Assembly (NCBI RefSeq): GCF_011074885.1
Contig: NC_054690.1
Location: forward strand, 1,493,001-1,557,000
Source: Brettanomyces bruxellensis
Taxonomy: Eukaryota > Ascomycota > Pichiomycetes > Pichiales > Pichiaceae
DNA length: 64,000 nucleotides
Direction of reading: 5' to 3'
The notes under the pieces were generated by a model. That model made no database searches and was not told where the DNA came from. It saw only the letters and a list, made by a program, of their open reading frames with translations. Every line of letters begins with the position of its first letter. Position 1 is the stretch's first letter. The position numbers and the translations under genes are program-made. Below, piece by piece: positions 53,547 to 64,000 of this stretch.

Positions 53547-54995
53547 TTATTTCTTTCTAGTAACAACAGAGTTGGTTAAAAATTCCAAAGCACTTCTTGC
53601 ATCTGATTCAGGTAAACACCTCAAGTGAGCTAAGGCTGCATCTCTAAACTTTTCCGCCAACTTCCTTGTCTTTTGAACACCGTCTGATTCAACAACAGCA
53701 GATCTTGCAAGCTCTACATCTCCAGGAGAATTGAACTTACGGGCAATTAAAGGTCCTATTTCGGGTTTCATCTGCCATGCATAGAGGACAGGAGCAGTAG
53801 CCAATCCCAACTTGAGATCAGCTCCAGCGGGTTTACCTAATACATCCTCATTTGTCGTATAATCAAGCATGTCATCAACAATCTGGAAGCATAGTCCCAA
53901 ATTTCTACCAAAGTTATAACAATGATCTATCATTTCATCGTTACACCCGGACAAAACTGCCGCTGAACGAGCAGATTTTGACATCAATGATGCCGTTTTA
54001 AGATATGTCTTATGAATGTAATATTCAAAGGCGGCTTTCACGTTTTCATCATGAGAAAACGTAACCTGGGGCTGCTTCAATGAATACTCAGGAACTTTCA
54101 GCGGAACACGACCAGTTGGGGCTGGAATTTGCTTGCTTTCCCCGTCATTGGTGATCTGATCCACGTTTGGCTGAAATACGGTATTCTTTAACTGCATGAA
54201 TTCACCTTCGACCAAATTAGCAATTGCCGTGGACATTAATTCTGTAACCTCGTTATTTCTCAAACGTGAAAGTGCAACAGATGCTCTCGCAAGCAAGAAG
54301 TCACCGGCCAAAATGGACATCTTGTTGGTGAATGCAATATTTGCACTTGGCCGTCCTCTTCTAGAGTCGGCAATATCAATAACATCATCATGTAGCAAGG
54401 AAGATGTGTGAATGATCTCCGTTATTTCGGCCAGTCTCCGTTGTCTGGGGAGAATACCATTTTCGGCATCCATGCTCTTAATTTTTTCACTCTGACTGAA
54501 CGATTTGCTAAGAGGATTCAAAATGATATTTGGATTGAGGCCATATAGAATTTTCAATGGTGTAATTGAGTGCTCTGGATCTGCTCCAGCAAACGACATA
54601 GCGCTAGAAATGCCCCTATATTCTTTTTGGTCGTTAATGTCTCGAGTATCGACGGTAATTCTAGTTCTCTCACTTTTTGGAATTTCTGCAAGAGATTTGG
54701 ATATCAAGAGTACGATCAACGGTCTGACATTTTTGCCTCTGGACTCAAAATAATAAGATGCGACTCTATTAAGTGTTGGATGTCCCGAGCCAATAAGAGC
54801 ACCTATACTCTTAATCAAGGACTTCATCTCTTCTGAGACAAGTGCAAATGGATCATGCTGAGCTGTTTTCTTCGGCGTTGGATTCACAAGCTTATTTCCA
54901 GCTTCAATTGCTGCGTTATATGAGGAAACATGACGGCTTAAAAGTCTTACCTGAATAGAGGCAGCCCTAACGAGCCTTCCTTTATAAGCAAACAT
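53547..54995 (-). CDS. COQ1: COQ1, mitochondrial polyprenyl diphosphate synthase
   Basis: The 482-aa protein starts with a mitochondrial presequence (MFAYKGRLVRAASIQVRLLS). The trans-prenyltransferase fold shows GSGHPTLNRVASYYFESRGK, the first Asp-rich motif LLHDDVIDIADSRRGRPS, FTNKMSILAGDFLLARA, GEFMQLKN, and the second Asp-rich motif CFQIVDDMLDY followed by GKPAGADLKLGLATAP. Coq1 makes the ubiquinone side chain. S. cerevisiae Coq1 is 473 aa. Extra inserts (about 295-330, SKQIPAPTGRVPLKVPEY) are low complexity and typical of fungal Coq1. Confidence 0.95.
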   Translation of the reverse strand: MFAYKGRLVRAASIQVRLLSRHVSSYNAAIEAGNKLVNPTPKKTAQHDPFALVSEEMKSLIKSIGALIGSGHPTLNRVASYYFESRGKNVRPLIVLLISKSLAEIPKSERTRITVDTRDINDQKEYRGISSAMSFAGADPEHSITPLKILYGLNPNIILNPLSKSFSQSEKIKSMDAENGILPRQRRLAEITEIIHTSSLLHDDVIDIADSRRGRPSANIAFTNKMSILAGDFLLARASVALSRLRNNEVTELMSTAIANLVEGEFMQLKNTVFQPNVDQITNDGESKQIPAPTGRVPLKVPEYSLKQPQVTFSHDENVKAAFEYYIHKTYLKTASLMSKSARSAAVLSGCNDEMIDHCYNFGRNLGLCFQIVDDMLDYTTNEDVLGKPAGADLKLGLATAPVLYAWQMKPEIGPLIARKFNSPGDVELARSAVVESDGVQKTRKLAEKFRDAALAHLRCLPESDARSALEFLTNSVVTRKK

Positions 54996-56215
54996 GATAG
55001 TGCAATGACGCTAATTGTGCGGCAAACTGTGATTAGATATCCACTAATGCAAACAATGGGTATCTATTACTGGATTATTAGAAATAAGACGTTAACAACT
55101 GATTGCCTAGGCTTCAACTTCTCTCGAATTATTTCAGACTTGTACTTTCTTCAATATGCCAAGGAGACGCAATATATTTTTTAAACAAGGGACAAATTAC
55201 GAGCTTTTTCAGAATTGTGCTGGTAATAGCTAATCTGCACTGTGGAGCAAAACTATTCCGATCAACAACACCGACTGAAGCTACGTATTTTATATATGAT
55301 CAGCAAAATGAAAAAAAAATATATATATATATATATGTGTATACGGCGCTGCCCCCTGGCTCAGTCTCGGCCAAAAAATTGAAACACAGCAGACCCAACC
55401 TATTTTTTCCAGCCTGGAAAAAAAGCGCTTAATCCAACATTGACTGCTCTGCAGCAGGTCACTAAATTTCAATAGGGATCCACCAATCACACAAGAATTA
55501 TTGATATGAGAACTACTTTAAACTTTGGAGATCAACTTGGTAGTTTAAGAAGACTTAATGATGCCGTTTTTAATTTGCTTATAGGTGTCTTTGCCGTACT
55601 TTTAAATAATTATCTGATATGTTGCGAAATCGAATCCACAAACTGAACCCGAACACCCATTTTTAAGGCGGTGTTCACCCCCTTCCCCAGAGAGGAAAAG
55701 GAACGAGGAAAAAGTACATCCATCCCCAAGTAAGTGAAACTCTATCAGGACTTGTAGAAAGAAACAAATTAAATTATATCGAACTTATGTATGGATTTTA
55801 TTTTTACCTTCTTATTAAAATATGGCTTTGCTGCTTTGAAATATCATGTAACCTTGGGTTATAACACCGTCATTCATAAATTATAATAATGGAAGACTGA
55901 TCTAACACGTACTTTAAAAATGAAAGGGCTATGTGAAGTGTCATTCGAAGCTCGTTTTCTTGAAAAAAAAAAAAAAAAAATAGAACGGACAGAAAAAAGG
56001 GAATTTTCAAAGCCCTAAAGTTAACCTAAATGATGATGTAGAATCTACATTTACAACGTGTATCAGCTTTAGAGTACAAATTGGAAGTGCGTGTATAATA
56101 TCGACATTTAGAGGTGTTTAATTTGAAATTGTGCTCCTAGTGTGTGCAAATTTATAGAAGCTTGATCAAGCAAAATCTTTCAAATAAAGGACACGGAGTA
56201 TCATTTGTAATAGTG
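54996..56215. promoter_or_regulatory. Divergent region COQ1 / cis-prenyltransferase
   Basis: 1.2 kb. An (AT)n tract occurs at about 55319-55336, and an A18-like run at about 55963-55981. Two short frames over the AT tract are low-complexity shadows. No gene recognised. Confidence 0.5.
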
Positions 56216-57046
56216 ATGACAGATTGGATTTCATCATTTCCACTTACACAGCACGCCGCAAAGTTTGCGAAAGAGCAGATATGTAAGGTGATAAGCACAG
56301 GACCAGTGCCGAGGCATATTGGATTTATAATGGATGGAAATCGACGGTACGCAAGAAAAAACAAGATGGAACTAAAAGAAGGACATAGCGCAGGTTTTGA
56401 CAGCATGGCAAAAATTTTGGAAACATGCTATGACTGCGGTGTTGAAGCAGTAACAGTGTTTGCATTTTCAATAGAGAACTTTAGCAGAAGCAGGTATGAA
56501 GTTAAATGGCTTATGGATCTTGGAAAGGCCAAATTCAAGCAGGTGATTGGAAACGGAGAATTGTGTGAAAAATATGGAATACGAATAAGAATTTTAGGCA
56601 ATACGAGCTTGCTTCCAAAAGATCTTCGGGAGGTTTTGAAGAATGCAGAGGAGATGACAAAGAATAACAAAAGAGCGATATTGAACGTTTGCTGGCCATA
56701 TACATCTCGCGATGATATGACAAATGCCATCAGAAAGATTGTGGCGAGCGGATGTAGCTCGGAAAGAATCACTGAGGATACGATAAGCAACAATTTATAC
56801 AGTGGTGGCTTGTCTAGAATGGATTTGTTAATAAGAACATCGGGCGTGTACAGATTAAGCGATTTCATGCTTTGGGAATGCGTTCATCCGGATTGTGAAA
56901 TTGAGATTGTTTCTGTACTGTGGCCGGAATTTTCACCTACAAAGATGGTTTGGATACTTCTTAAATGGGGATTTTACCGAACGTATTATGGCCATAGGAT
57001 GGCAAAGTTGATAAACATAGATTCAGAGCATGCAAAGGAGAGTTGA
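56216..57046 (+). CDS. RER2: RER2/SRT1-like cis-prenyltransferase (dehydrodolichyl diphosphate synthase)
   Basis: The first in-frame ATG is at 56216 (276 aa). The UPP-synthase fold shows PRHIGFIMDGNRRYARKNKM (catalytic Asp in the MDGNRR motif), GHSAGFDSMAKILETCYDCG, TVFAFSIENFSR and SGVYRLSDFMLWEC with the R-L-S-D-F-x-L-W-E box. A polar N-terminal extension is visible. Rer2 is about 286 aa and Srt1 343 aa, so Rer2 is favoured. It makes dolichol precursors at the ER. No TM segment is evident. Confidence 0.9.
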   Translation: MTDWISSFPLTQHAAKFAKEQICKVISTGPVPRHIGFIMDGNRRYARKNKMELKEGHSAGFDSMAKILETCYDCGVEAVTVFAFSIENFSRSRYEVKWLMDLGKAKFKQVIGNGELCEKYGIRIRILGNTSLLPKDLREVLKNAEEMTKNNKRAILNVCWPYTSRDDMTNAIRKIVASGCSSERITEDTISNNLYSGGLSRMDLLIRTSGVYRLSDFMLWECVHPDCEIEIVSVLWPEFSPTKMVWILLKWGFYRTYYGHRMAKLINIDSEHAKES

Positions 57047-57247
57047 AGCTGCTGACTCAGCGGACATTCTTACGACCAAATACCGATGCATTGATAAATA
57101 AAACAATACATACGTACAATGAACTTAATTAATTAGAGATAATTTACCAAACTGCTTTTTCTCATGTATTTCATTTCTATTCTTTTCCCGTTGTATTCGG
57201 ACTTTCAAACTTTATTAAATCTTACTATATAAGTACACCTCAAAACA

Positions 57248-57889
57248 TCATTTCTTGTCACCCTCTTTCTCGTGAATCTTTTCATTTTCTTTCTGTGCTT
57301 TCTCGAATTCTTCCTTGAAATTCTGTGCTTTCTCCTTAGATCCGAATCTGATGGCGAAAGTCTGAACCTCTGGCTTTCCGTCGGAAACATCACCGGTACA
57401 AGTGTAAACCCAAGACTTCTCAGATCCAATGTTGGCCTTCAACTGGTATTCTGGTGCAAGATAATGGTTAGCACAAACTTTGAATGTCTTGTCTCTTCTC
57501 ATGATCAGTCTAGTCTTGCCAGTCTTCTTATGCTTCAAAAATCTCACTTCACCTGTTCCTCTTTCTTTCCATTCCTTGGTCTCTGGCGCAAATCTGTACA
57601 TCTTAGCTCTGATCTTGAAGACAACGTCCTCATCCTCTTCGTTATTCTTAACTTCAACCTTATCTAGATGAACAAGAGGCTCGAAATGGATGCCATCATC
57701 TTCACCTTCTGCAGATTTTTCTGCCTTTTTAGCCTTTTCCTCCTTTTTTTCCTTCTCATCAGCAGCTTTTTCTTCTGCAGACTCTTTTTTCACTGGAGTC
57801 TTCTTGGCTCCTCCAAACATAGCGAAAACATTTGCGGTGGGAGGTTTTGGCAATGAAGAAGTTGTTTCCTTAGTTTCTTTTCCTGACAT
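57248..57889 (-). CDS. YRB1: YRB1, Ran-binding protein 1
   Basis: The 213-aa protein has a Lys/Glu-rich N-terminal third (about 30-65). A RanBD1 domain follows: [80 protein letters not shown], and [20 protein letters not shown]. It binds Ran-GTP and promotes GTP hydrolysis with RanGAP in nuclear transport. The length is like S. cerevisiae Yrb1 (201 aa). The short C-terminus is charged. Confidence 0.95.
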   Translation of the reverse strand: MSGKETKETTSSLPKPPTANVFAMFGGAKKTPVKKESAEEKAADEKEKKEEKAKKAEKSAEGEDDGIHFEPLVHLDKVEVKNNEEDEDVVFKIRAKMYRFAPETKEWKERGTGEVRFLKHKKTGKTRLIMRRDKTFKVCANHYLAPEYQLKANIGSEKSWVYTCTGDVSDGKPEVQTFAIRFGSKEKAQNFKEEFEKAQKENEKIHEKEGDKK

Positions 57890-59707
57890 TTTGCTCGATT
57901 ATCTCTAAGCCTTGAAGAGTGAATTACTGGTCGGTGAAATTTCCTCCCTGATATTAGGATAAATTGGTAGATAATGCAAACTAGAAAAGTACAAGGGAGG
58001 TGATAGTTGGAAGAACCTTCCACTAATAGGCAATTACTTTTTTTTTTTTTTTCTCTTGAGAAAAATTTCCTACATTTTTTCTTTCACATTCTTTCGGGAA
58101 AATAGACAACTGCCGATCAAAAGTGTAAAGCTTCAACTAGCATGTAAATCGTCGCTTCAAAAAAAAAAAGGGACGCCAGGCAAAAATTTATTGCATCAAC
58201 TGTAGTAGGTCGTTAGGGGTCGATTGACCCGAGTTAGAAAATTCACAAACCAGAAATAACAGGAAAGCTTTAAATAGCGGAATAAGCGGATAATTTAATG
58301 CGGGAAAAGTAGTCAAGCAGTATACTAATCGTGCAAATGCAGAAGCGATCGGCGTTCAAATATACCAATTTACGCCAATGAACCATGATATCTGTCAATG
58401 AAAATAATTACTGTTATTATGTGACATTAATAGATTTCTTTTTGATTGTTCAGTGTGGCAATGAGAGAGACTCGGTGGAATCAAAAATTTTAACCAGCCC
58501 ACCAAGATGGCTGAATCTTCTTTCATACTCCACAAAAATCTAAGGGTCACCCATATCTGGAATCAAAAATTTTCTTTTTTATCTACTGAAGATCTTATTA
58601 TTAATAATGGAACAAACTGGAATAAAAGAATAAAGTAAGGAAAATATTGAATACCGGTTTACTTGTAGAGCTGAGAGACGGGAGAAAACAACAACAACAA
58701 CAAAAAAAACGTGGAAATATATTTATATAACGGCTGCATTCGATATATAGCTAAACGTTTATTCGGGCATGCGACCATAGTAAAGGGTGAGCATGAATCA
58801 TGAAATGAAGCAGGAGTTGTTAGGTAAAGCGTATAGTATTACGGGGGATCAATATTACTGTACTCAGCACCGGCACCAAATGCTACCGGGTAATAAAAGT
58901 TTAGGAAAGTGTAAATGACAATAAATTAACTAGGAACAATATTAATGAATAAAATTCTTTGAGAACCATTGATAGCTCGAAACACATTCAACAATCTATT
59001 GAGACTGTTTTCTGCAAAAAATTCCCTCATAACCAACACTCAAGAAAAAGTATTGTTTGAAATTGGAACATAATAGAATCTTCTGTCGAAAGTAGATACT
59101 GTCGCACATTGCATTGTCGAAGAACATTCAAGGAGCCCTGGGGGTTGGGAAAAAACAACAATGGAATGATTATCCCAAATCGCGGAACACTGCATTTTTC
59201 CCCTCAAACGCGGGCCACACCTATCCCTATGTGGGGTAAAGAGGACTTTTGAAAATTGGCCATTTTATTCTCGTGGAGAGAATTACAATAACGCGAGGGA
59301 ACCGGGGAAAAAATAGAAAGGAAAATTGGAATATGAAATGAAAAGCCAGTGTTGTTTTATTCCGTGCCAATATTTGGAGGTATGTATTTATGTCGGGCAA
59401 GCTGCTTTGTTTTGTTTTGCCTTGCATTCGCCGCCTATTATTTGGTTCGAAATGTTGATTAGCAAGTTATTCAATACTGACTTAACGGCATATAGACAAA
59501 CGGATCTCAGTCATCGAGGACAGCATAACATTCGCTGCTTGCAGTAACAGTTTTTTCTCTTGAGTTTATCGAATTCGAGAGCGGGAAAATATTACTATAT
59601 ATATATAATTTGGAACATTCATTTGGTCTTTGTGTTGGCATTTTAATTTTCTTTTTGAACAGAGGACTCAAGCCTTTTGAATATAGACACACAACATTAC
59701 TAGCAAC
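57890..59707. promoter_or_regulatory. 1.8-kb divergent region YRB1 / NTH1
   Basis: Holds a T tract near 58038-58051, an A run at 58159-58168 and STRE cores: AGGGG at 58215-58219 (YRB1 side) and CCCCT at 59200-59204, about 500 bp before the NTH1 ATG. No gene is seen. The length is unusual and may reflect NTH1 stress control. Confidence 0.5.
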
Positions 59708-62332
59708 ATGTCGAGCTTATTGAAGGGTGAGCCGGCCGGAAATCAGGCGGCAGGTGCAGATATCAGCAAGAAGCTGGCAGGAGGAGTTGGACCAAGGACT
59801 ACAGAGGATGGAAACATTGGACCATTTGAGAAACCAGACATCTATTATGGCCCGGAGACCGACCCTTCGAACACGAAGGGCAGGTTTGGGAAGTTGAGGA
59901 CGAGAAGTGAGGTTTTTTCGAGAGGTTTGTTCAACACGAAGTTTCTGGATAGGGCCCAGGGCGAGAAGCCACGTGGAAAGGCGTTGTTTGACCTCTTAGA
60001 TGGCGGTGCAAGCGACAAGGAGAGTGCAGACAGCATGCTGGTGGGCAGCAGAGCTGGCAGCTCGGACACTTCGAGCAGTTCTGTTGCCGATGAGCCGGAA
60101 ATGTCGGGCAGGTCGTCGAGCTTCATGAAAAAGTACTTGAAAGGGTTGGACGTGTGGAACAAGCTCACGCAGGCAGGCAAGATCGGCAAGGAGCCGGAGC
60201 CGGTGGCACACGCAGAGCGGGGAATCACGCCGGAGCCAGAAAAGCCAGAGGGAGAGGCATCGTACCTCCGCAGAAGGGGAAGTACGGATTCGACATCGTC
60301 GAAAGTGAACTCGAAGAGATTCTTCATCAGTGACATCGACGGGACTTTGAAGCGGCTTCTAGAGAGCGAGGATACGGACCACAACTGCCAGATCACGATC
60401 GAGGACACGGGTCCAAAGGTGATGAAGTTGGGCACGGCAAACTCGGCCGGATACAAGCAGTACGACATCCGGGGCACGTACATGCTCTCGAATCTCTTGC
60501 AGGAGTTGACGATTACCAAGCGGATGGGCCGGAAGCAGATGATCCTGGACGAGGCGCGGCTCAACGAGAACCCGGTGGACCGGTTGCGGAGGCTCATCAG
60601 TACTGTTTTCTGGAAGAACTTGAGGAGGCAGGTGACCGAGGACAGCGTGTTGGAGATGGCCAGCGACACGAAGATCGACAGCCCGGATGCCAAGTATCCG
60701 CGGATCTACGTTCCGCACAACGAGCCCGAGCAGTACTTCTACTACACGGGAATTGCCAAGAGGCATCCTGAGTATCAACTCCAGGTGGAGTACCTCCCGG
60801 AGAAGATAACGGATGAGTGGGTGAAGTCGATCAACGGTCGGCCGGGATTCCTTGCCTTGGCCACCAGGCACAAGAGTGAGAAGTATGGAGACTTGGAAGG
60901 TTATCCGTACATTGTTCCCGGGGGTCGTTTCAACGAGCAGTACGGTTGGGATTCGTACTTTGAGACTTTGGGGCTCCTGGAGAGTGGCCAGGTGGAACCT
61001 TGCATTGGAATGTGCCGGAACTTCATCTTCGAGATTTCACACTACGGCAAGATCTTGAACGCCAACCGCTCGTACTACCTCTGCCGGTCGCAGCCACCTT
61101 TCCTCACGCAGATGACGTTGAAAATCTTCAATTACGTCAAGGCCCACGACAACAGAGAGAATCTCGGCTTGCTGAAGGATGGATTTACCGCCGCCATCAA
61201 GGAGTACAAGACCGTGTGGTGCTGTGCTCCACGGCTTGACCAGAGAACCGGGTTGTCGACGTACTACCCGTCGGGATTGGGCATTCCGCCGGAAACAGAG
61301 GCCTCGCACTTCGACGCCTTGTTGACTCCATACAGCAAGAAGCACAACATGTCCTTGGACGAGTTCCGTCGCAAGTACAACGACGGTGAGATCGACGAGC
61401 CCGAGTTGGACGAGTACTTCGTGAATGACCGTGCAGTGCGGGAATCCGGTCACGACACAACATATCGGATGGACGGCTTGTGTGCACACCTAGCCACGGT
61501 TGACTTGAACTCCTTGTTGTACAAGTACGAGACCGACATCGCCTACGTAATCAAGACTTTCTTCAACGACAGCTTTGTACTACCGGATGGCACCGTCGAG
61601 AAGAGTGCAACGTGGACTGAGCGGGCTGAGCGTCGCAAAAAGACGATGAACCGGTACATGTGGAGCGAGCATGACAGCATGTATTACGACTACAACGTGC
61701 AGCTCGACAAGAGGTCCAAGTATGAGTCCGTGACCTCCTTGTATCCACTCTGGGCTGGCATATGCACCCCGGAGCAGGCCAAGAAGATCGTCGAGAACAC
61801 GATTCCGAAGTTTGAGGAGTTCGGAGGCCTTGTTTCTGGCACCAAGCGCAGCAGAGGACCAATTAGCGTCGAGAGACCTTCCAGGCAGTGGGACTATCCA
61901 TTTGCCTGGGCTCCACACCAGATGATGGCCTGGAAGGGACTATCCAACTACGGATACAAGGATGTGGCCCGCCGACTTGCCTACCGGTGGTGCTATATGA
62001 TGACATTTGCCTTTGTGGACTTCAACGGTATCGTGGTGGAGAAGTACGATGCCACGTCCGAAAAACAGCCTCACCGGGTCGAGGCCGAGTACGGAAACCA
62101 GGGTTCTGGCTTCAAGGGGGTGGCCACCGAGGGATTCGGCTGGGTCAATGCCTCCTACATGGTTGGTTTGGGCTACTTGGACAAAACAGGTATCCGTGCC
62201 CTTGGAATGGTCACTTCTCCCCGCGACTTCTTGCAGCATATGAATGCTAACGAGAGAAAAGCTTACGGTGTGGAAGGTGGCCAGAAGCAGTTGGCCAGGG
62301 CCAGAAAGATCAATGCTGCCACCAAGGTTTAG
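59708..62332 (+). CDS. NTH1: NTH1, neutral trehalase
   Basis: The 874-aa protein has a GH37 catalytic domain with trehalase signature 1 (VPGGRFNEQYGWDSYFE, about 403-419) and signature 2 (RQWDYPFAWAPHQ). The calcium-binding-like stretch SEDTDHNCQITIEDTGPK (about 220-237) is intact. Just before it RRRGS (188-192) matches the PKA/14-3-3 site Ser83 of S. cerevisiae Nth1. The protein is about 120 aa longer than Nth1 (751 aa) because of an extended Gly/Ser/Glu-rich N-terminus. It hydrolyses cytosolic trehalose on stress recovery. Codons are unusually GC-rich (many CGG, CGC, GAG). Confidence 0.97.
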   Translation: MSSLLKGEPAGNQAAGADISKKLAGGVGPRTTEDGNIGPFEKPDIYYGPETDPSNTKGRFGKLRTRSEVFSRGLFNTKFLDRAQGEKPRGKALFDLLDGGASDKESADSMLVGSRAGSSDTSSSSVADEPEMSGRSSSFMKKYLKGLDVWNKLTQAGKIGKEPEPVAHAERGITPEPEKPEGEASYLRRRGSTDSTSSKVNSKRFFISDIDGTLKRLLESEDTDHNCQITIEDTGPKVMKLGTANSAGYKQYDIRGTYMLSNLLQELTITKRMGRKQMILDEARLNENPVDRLRRLISTVFWKNLRRQVTEDSVLEMASDTKIDSPDAKYPRIYVPHNEPEQYFYYTGIAKRHPEYQLQVEYLPEKITDEWVKSINGRPGFLALATRHKSEKYGDLEGYPYIVPGGRFNEQYGWDSYFETLGLLESGQVEPCIGMCRNFIFEISHYGKILNANRSYYLCRSQPPFLTQMTLKIFNYVKAHDNRENLGLLKDGFTAAIKEYKTVWCCAPRLDQRTGLSTYYPSGLGIPPETEASHFDALLTPYSKKHNMSLDEFRRKYNDGEIDEPELDEYFVNDRAVRESGHDTTYRMDGLCAHLATVDLNSLLYKYETDIAYVIKTFFNDSFVLPDGTVEKSATWTERAERRKKTMNRYMWSEHDSMYYDYNVQLDKRSKYESVTSLYPLWAGICTPEQAKKIVENTIPKFEEFGGLVSGTKRSRGPISVERPSRQWDYPFAWAPHQMMAWKGLSNYGYKDVARRLAYRWCYMMTFAFVDFNGIVVEKYDATSEKQPHRVEAEYGNQGSGFKGVATEGFGWVNASYMVGLGYLDKTGIRALGMVTSPRDFLQHMNANERKAYGVEGGQKQLARARKINAATKV

Positions 62333-63485
62333 TTTGGATGAGGACCCGGGGGTGTGAATAAGGGGTGAAGCAGCAGTAGAATCAGGAGTGATTGGAAAAG
62401 CAAGCTTGAATTAGTTTGTCGATTAGGGCTGCCAACTTCATGTTGTCATGTTACTACATTACCATCTTATCATCATCATGTTACCATCTTCATGATACCA
62501 TGCTATTACCTTTTCAGCCTATCTATCAGCTCTGTTTAGAACGCTAGATGCAACTAATTGCCCTCACTCGTTGCCGCTGCTTTACATAGCTACGACATCT
62601 TTTTCTACACACCAATTTATATTTTCTGTTCTTTCATCCTTCCTTTTCTGCTCTTTTAATTTGTATTTGAAATGACATTTGATGAATCGATACACGATGT
62701 AGAATCGATCTTCCAGTAGAATTGATCTTCCACTTTCGTACTAGTTAAATTTTGCTACCCTTATTTCTCCACATACCTTCTTCTCATATTCTCGGTATTC
62801 TCCAATCATCTCCCCTCCCATCCCTATAGGCAATTACACCGCGCGGGATACAAATACGCAATGTCGGTGAAAAAATTCATAGCAAGAAATTTTCTACTAA
62901 GATGACTGTGACTGACTAAATTTTCATGCTTCTCGTCCCGATCTTTTTTCCCCCGCGGATCCTCAAATCTGCGATCTCCCACCATGATGTGTGTGTCCGA
63001 GATACACACTTCTTTTTCTGCCATCCCATGGACTTCTGAGCTCCTAGAAAATTTTATTTTTCTTCTATTTTTTTTCTCCCCCCCATCCCGAGTTTTCTGC
63101 TAGCTAGCTACTTTTCCACACCTCCTGGCCTTGATCTGTCAAACGACACATATATTGTGAAAACCCAACCTCCACCACTCACATTTATTTTTCCCCCTAT
63201 ATCTATATTTTTTCCTTGGAAACCATTAGGAAATTTAGCCTGTAAAAACATACTTAGAGAAACAGGGTTTTTATTCTTTCATTAGACAGCGTAATCACAA
63301 ACGTCAAAGAAACAGACTCCACCAACTTTTTAATCGCAAGACCGAATACTTACTTACACGGCTGACACTCTAAAATAAGTAAAAAGATCAAATATAGAAA
63401 TACCCACCAGCCATTAATGGGCTCAATGCACATACACATGGAAAAGAATCTTCTGAAATAGAATAGACCCAAGAACCCAATTCAA
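62333..63485. other. NTH1 downstream region / promoter of the last gene
   Basis: 1.15 kb. Around 62438-62512 a degenerate ATGTTACCATC/ATCATG repeat occurs. T- and C-rich stretches lie at 62800-63220. No gene is identified; the short minus-strand frames are shadows. Confidence 0.45.
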
Positions 63486-64000
63486 TGTCGAGGAATAATT
63501 TACGATCCGGAAAGCCGGATATCGGTGATACCGATAAAAGAACCAGAAGCCCATTCAACAGAAACAGCATCTATTGCAGCAGCGGGGACAATAGCAGGAA
63601 TAGCAGCTTTAGCAGCATACTGAGTGGGTATCGCAGCAAAACAACCAGTGACAAGAACTTGAAAGATCGCAACGTAGAGTCATCAGACATATGGAGCATG
63701 AATTCAAACTTGATGACATCGGCACGTAAGCCGGATCATCAGAGGTCCGAATTCCAGCCGAGAGCGACACCACACGCTGCGGAATTATCACGGAATTCAT
63801 CCCAAGTGTCGCTGAGTAGTATAAATTCCAATATTCGAAGTCCCAACCCATACAGGCAGAAAGGATTGCTATCAGAAAGACCGTTTAGATCTTTGGCAAA
63901 AAGGATAGGGTTATACCTTCGGGGTAAGGATCAAAGTGGCCGGGGAAGTGCGCATTCACACTCTAGTCTTTTCCGCACCCATAGTGGCACAAACAGCACA
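63486..64000 (+). CDS. N-terminal part of a Ser/Arg-rich protein (partial at window edge)
   Basis: An ATG at 63486 opens a frame that stays open to the last base, at least 171 codons. The product is Ser/Asn/Arg-rich, low in hydrophobics, and starts MSRNNLRSGKPDIGDTDKRT. A short amphipathic-looking helix (RSLAKRIGLYLRGK) lies near residues 133-146, and R-x-x-S sites are frequent. It could be a regulatory or nuclear-pore-like protein; nothing firm can be said without the rest. Composition is GC-richer than most of the window, like the neighbouring NTH1. Confidence 0.6.

Noticed and set aside
55290..55490. ORFs over the (AT)n tract between COQ1 and the cis-prenyltransferase
   Set aside because: Dinucleotide-repeat translation (Tyr/Ile alternation), not coding.
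59845..62250. Several long frames opposite to and within NTH1
   Set aside because: They are shadows of a GC-rich coding region; the trehalase frame has all family motifs.

Overview
This 64 kb window comes from a budding-yeast nuclear chromosome. Genes are compact, mostly intronless and on both strands. The base composition is AT-rich. Intergenic regions carry poly-T tracts and there are RNA polymerase III tRNA genes. Conserved leucines in the mitochondrial EF-G gene are encoded by CTG (19949 and 20411), so the standard code fits better than the CTG-Ser code. A complex I subunit gene (NDUFB7-type, with a spliced first exon) and a mitochondrial stomatin-like gene are present, and both are absent from Saccharomyces. 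I infer a Pichiaceae/Pichiales-type yeast and cannot name the species.

Layout. 1-27 kb is a dense block of housekeeping genes: TRP3 (3' part), KRE9, RFA3, mitochondrial ribosomal proteins uL14m and mL61-like, ERG11, RRP45, a stomatin-like protein, RNH202, a PPR-type protein, striatin/FAR8, a four-TM protein, a BIM1-like GPI protein, MEF1, SUA7 (TFIIB), YPT7 (Rab7) and a small heat shock protein. From 26.9 to 30.5 kb the density collapses. There is a decayed gene with several frame breaks, then a 2.9 kb AT-rich region holding a tandem repeat pair, an LTR-like element and a possible reverse-transcriptase relic. 30.5-43.8 kb is genic again: RKM1-like, an unknown protein, TAF6 (with an apparent 1-bp frameshift), SLD3-like, SRO9-like, an unknown protein and a bHLH factor with a long upstream region. 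43.8-46.1 kb is a tRNA-bounded retroelement landing zone: tRNA-Thr(AGU), an LTR with a 5-bp target duplication, a second related LTR, another LTR-like repeat and tRNA-Val(AAC). 46.4-64 kb carries NDUFB7, SMC4, a Gfd2/YDR514C-like exonuclease, COQ1, RER2/SRT1-like, YRB1, neutral trehalase NTH1 (GC-rich, unusual codons) and the 5' part of a Ser-rich protein.

Functional themes. Genes for DNA replication and chromosomes (RFA3, RNH202, SLD3, SMC4), mitochondrial translation and respiration (uL14m, mL61, MEF1, COQ1, NDUFB7, stomatin), transcription (SUA7, TAF6, bHLH) and stress (HSP, NTH1) are interspersed, as usual in yeast. There are no operons. RFA3, SLD3 and SMC4 each have an ACGCGT (MCB) element about 160 bp before the ATG. 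ERG11 has an exact TCGTATA sterol element. The HSP promoter has heat-shock-element-like arrays. The bHLH promoter has three CACGTG boxes.

No wholly new system is evident. The most rewarding items are the cryptic two-exon complex I gene, the TAF6 frameshift, the decayed gene next to the repeat-rich desert, and the retroelement structures beside the tRNAs.
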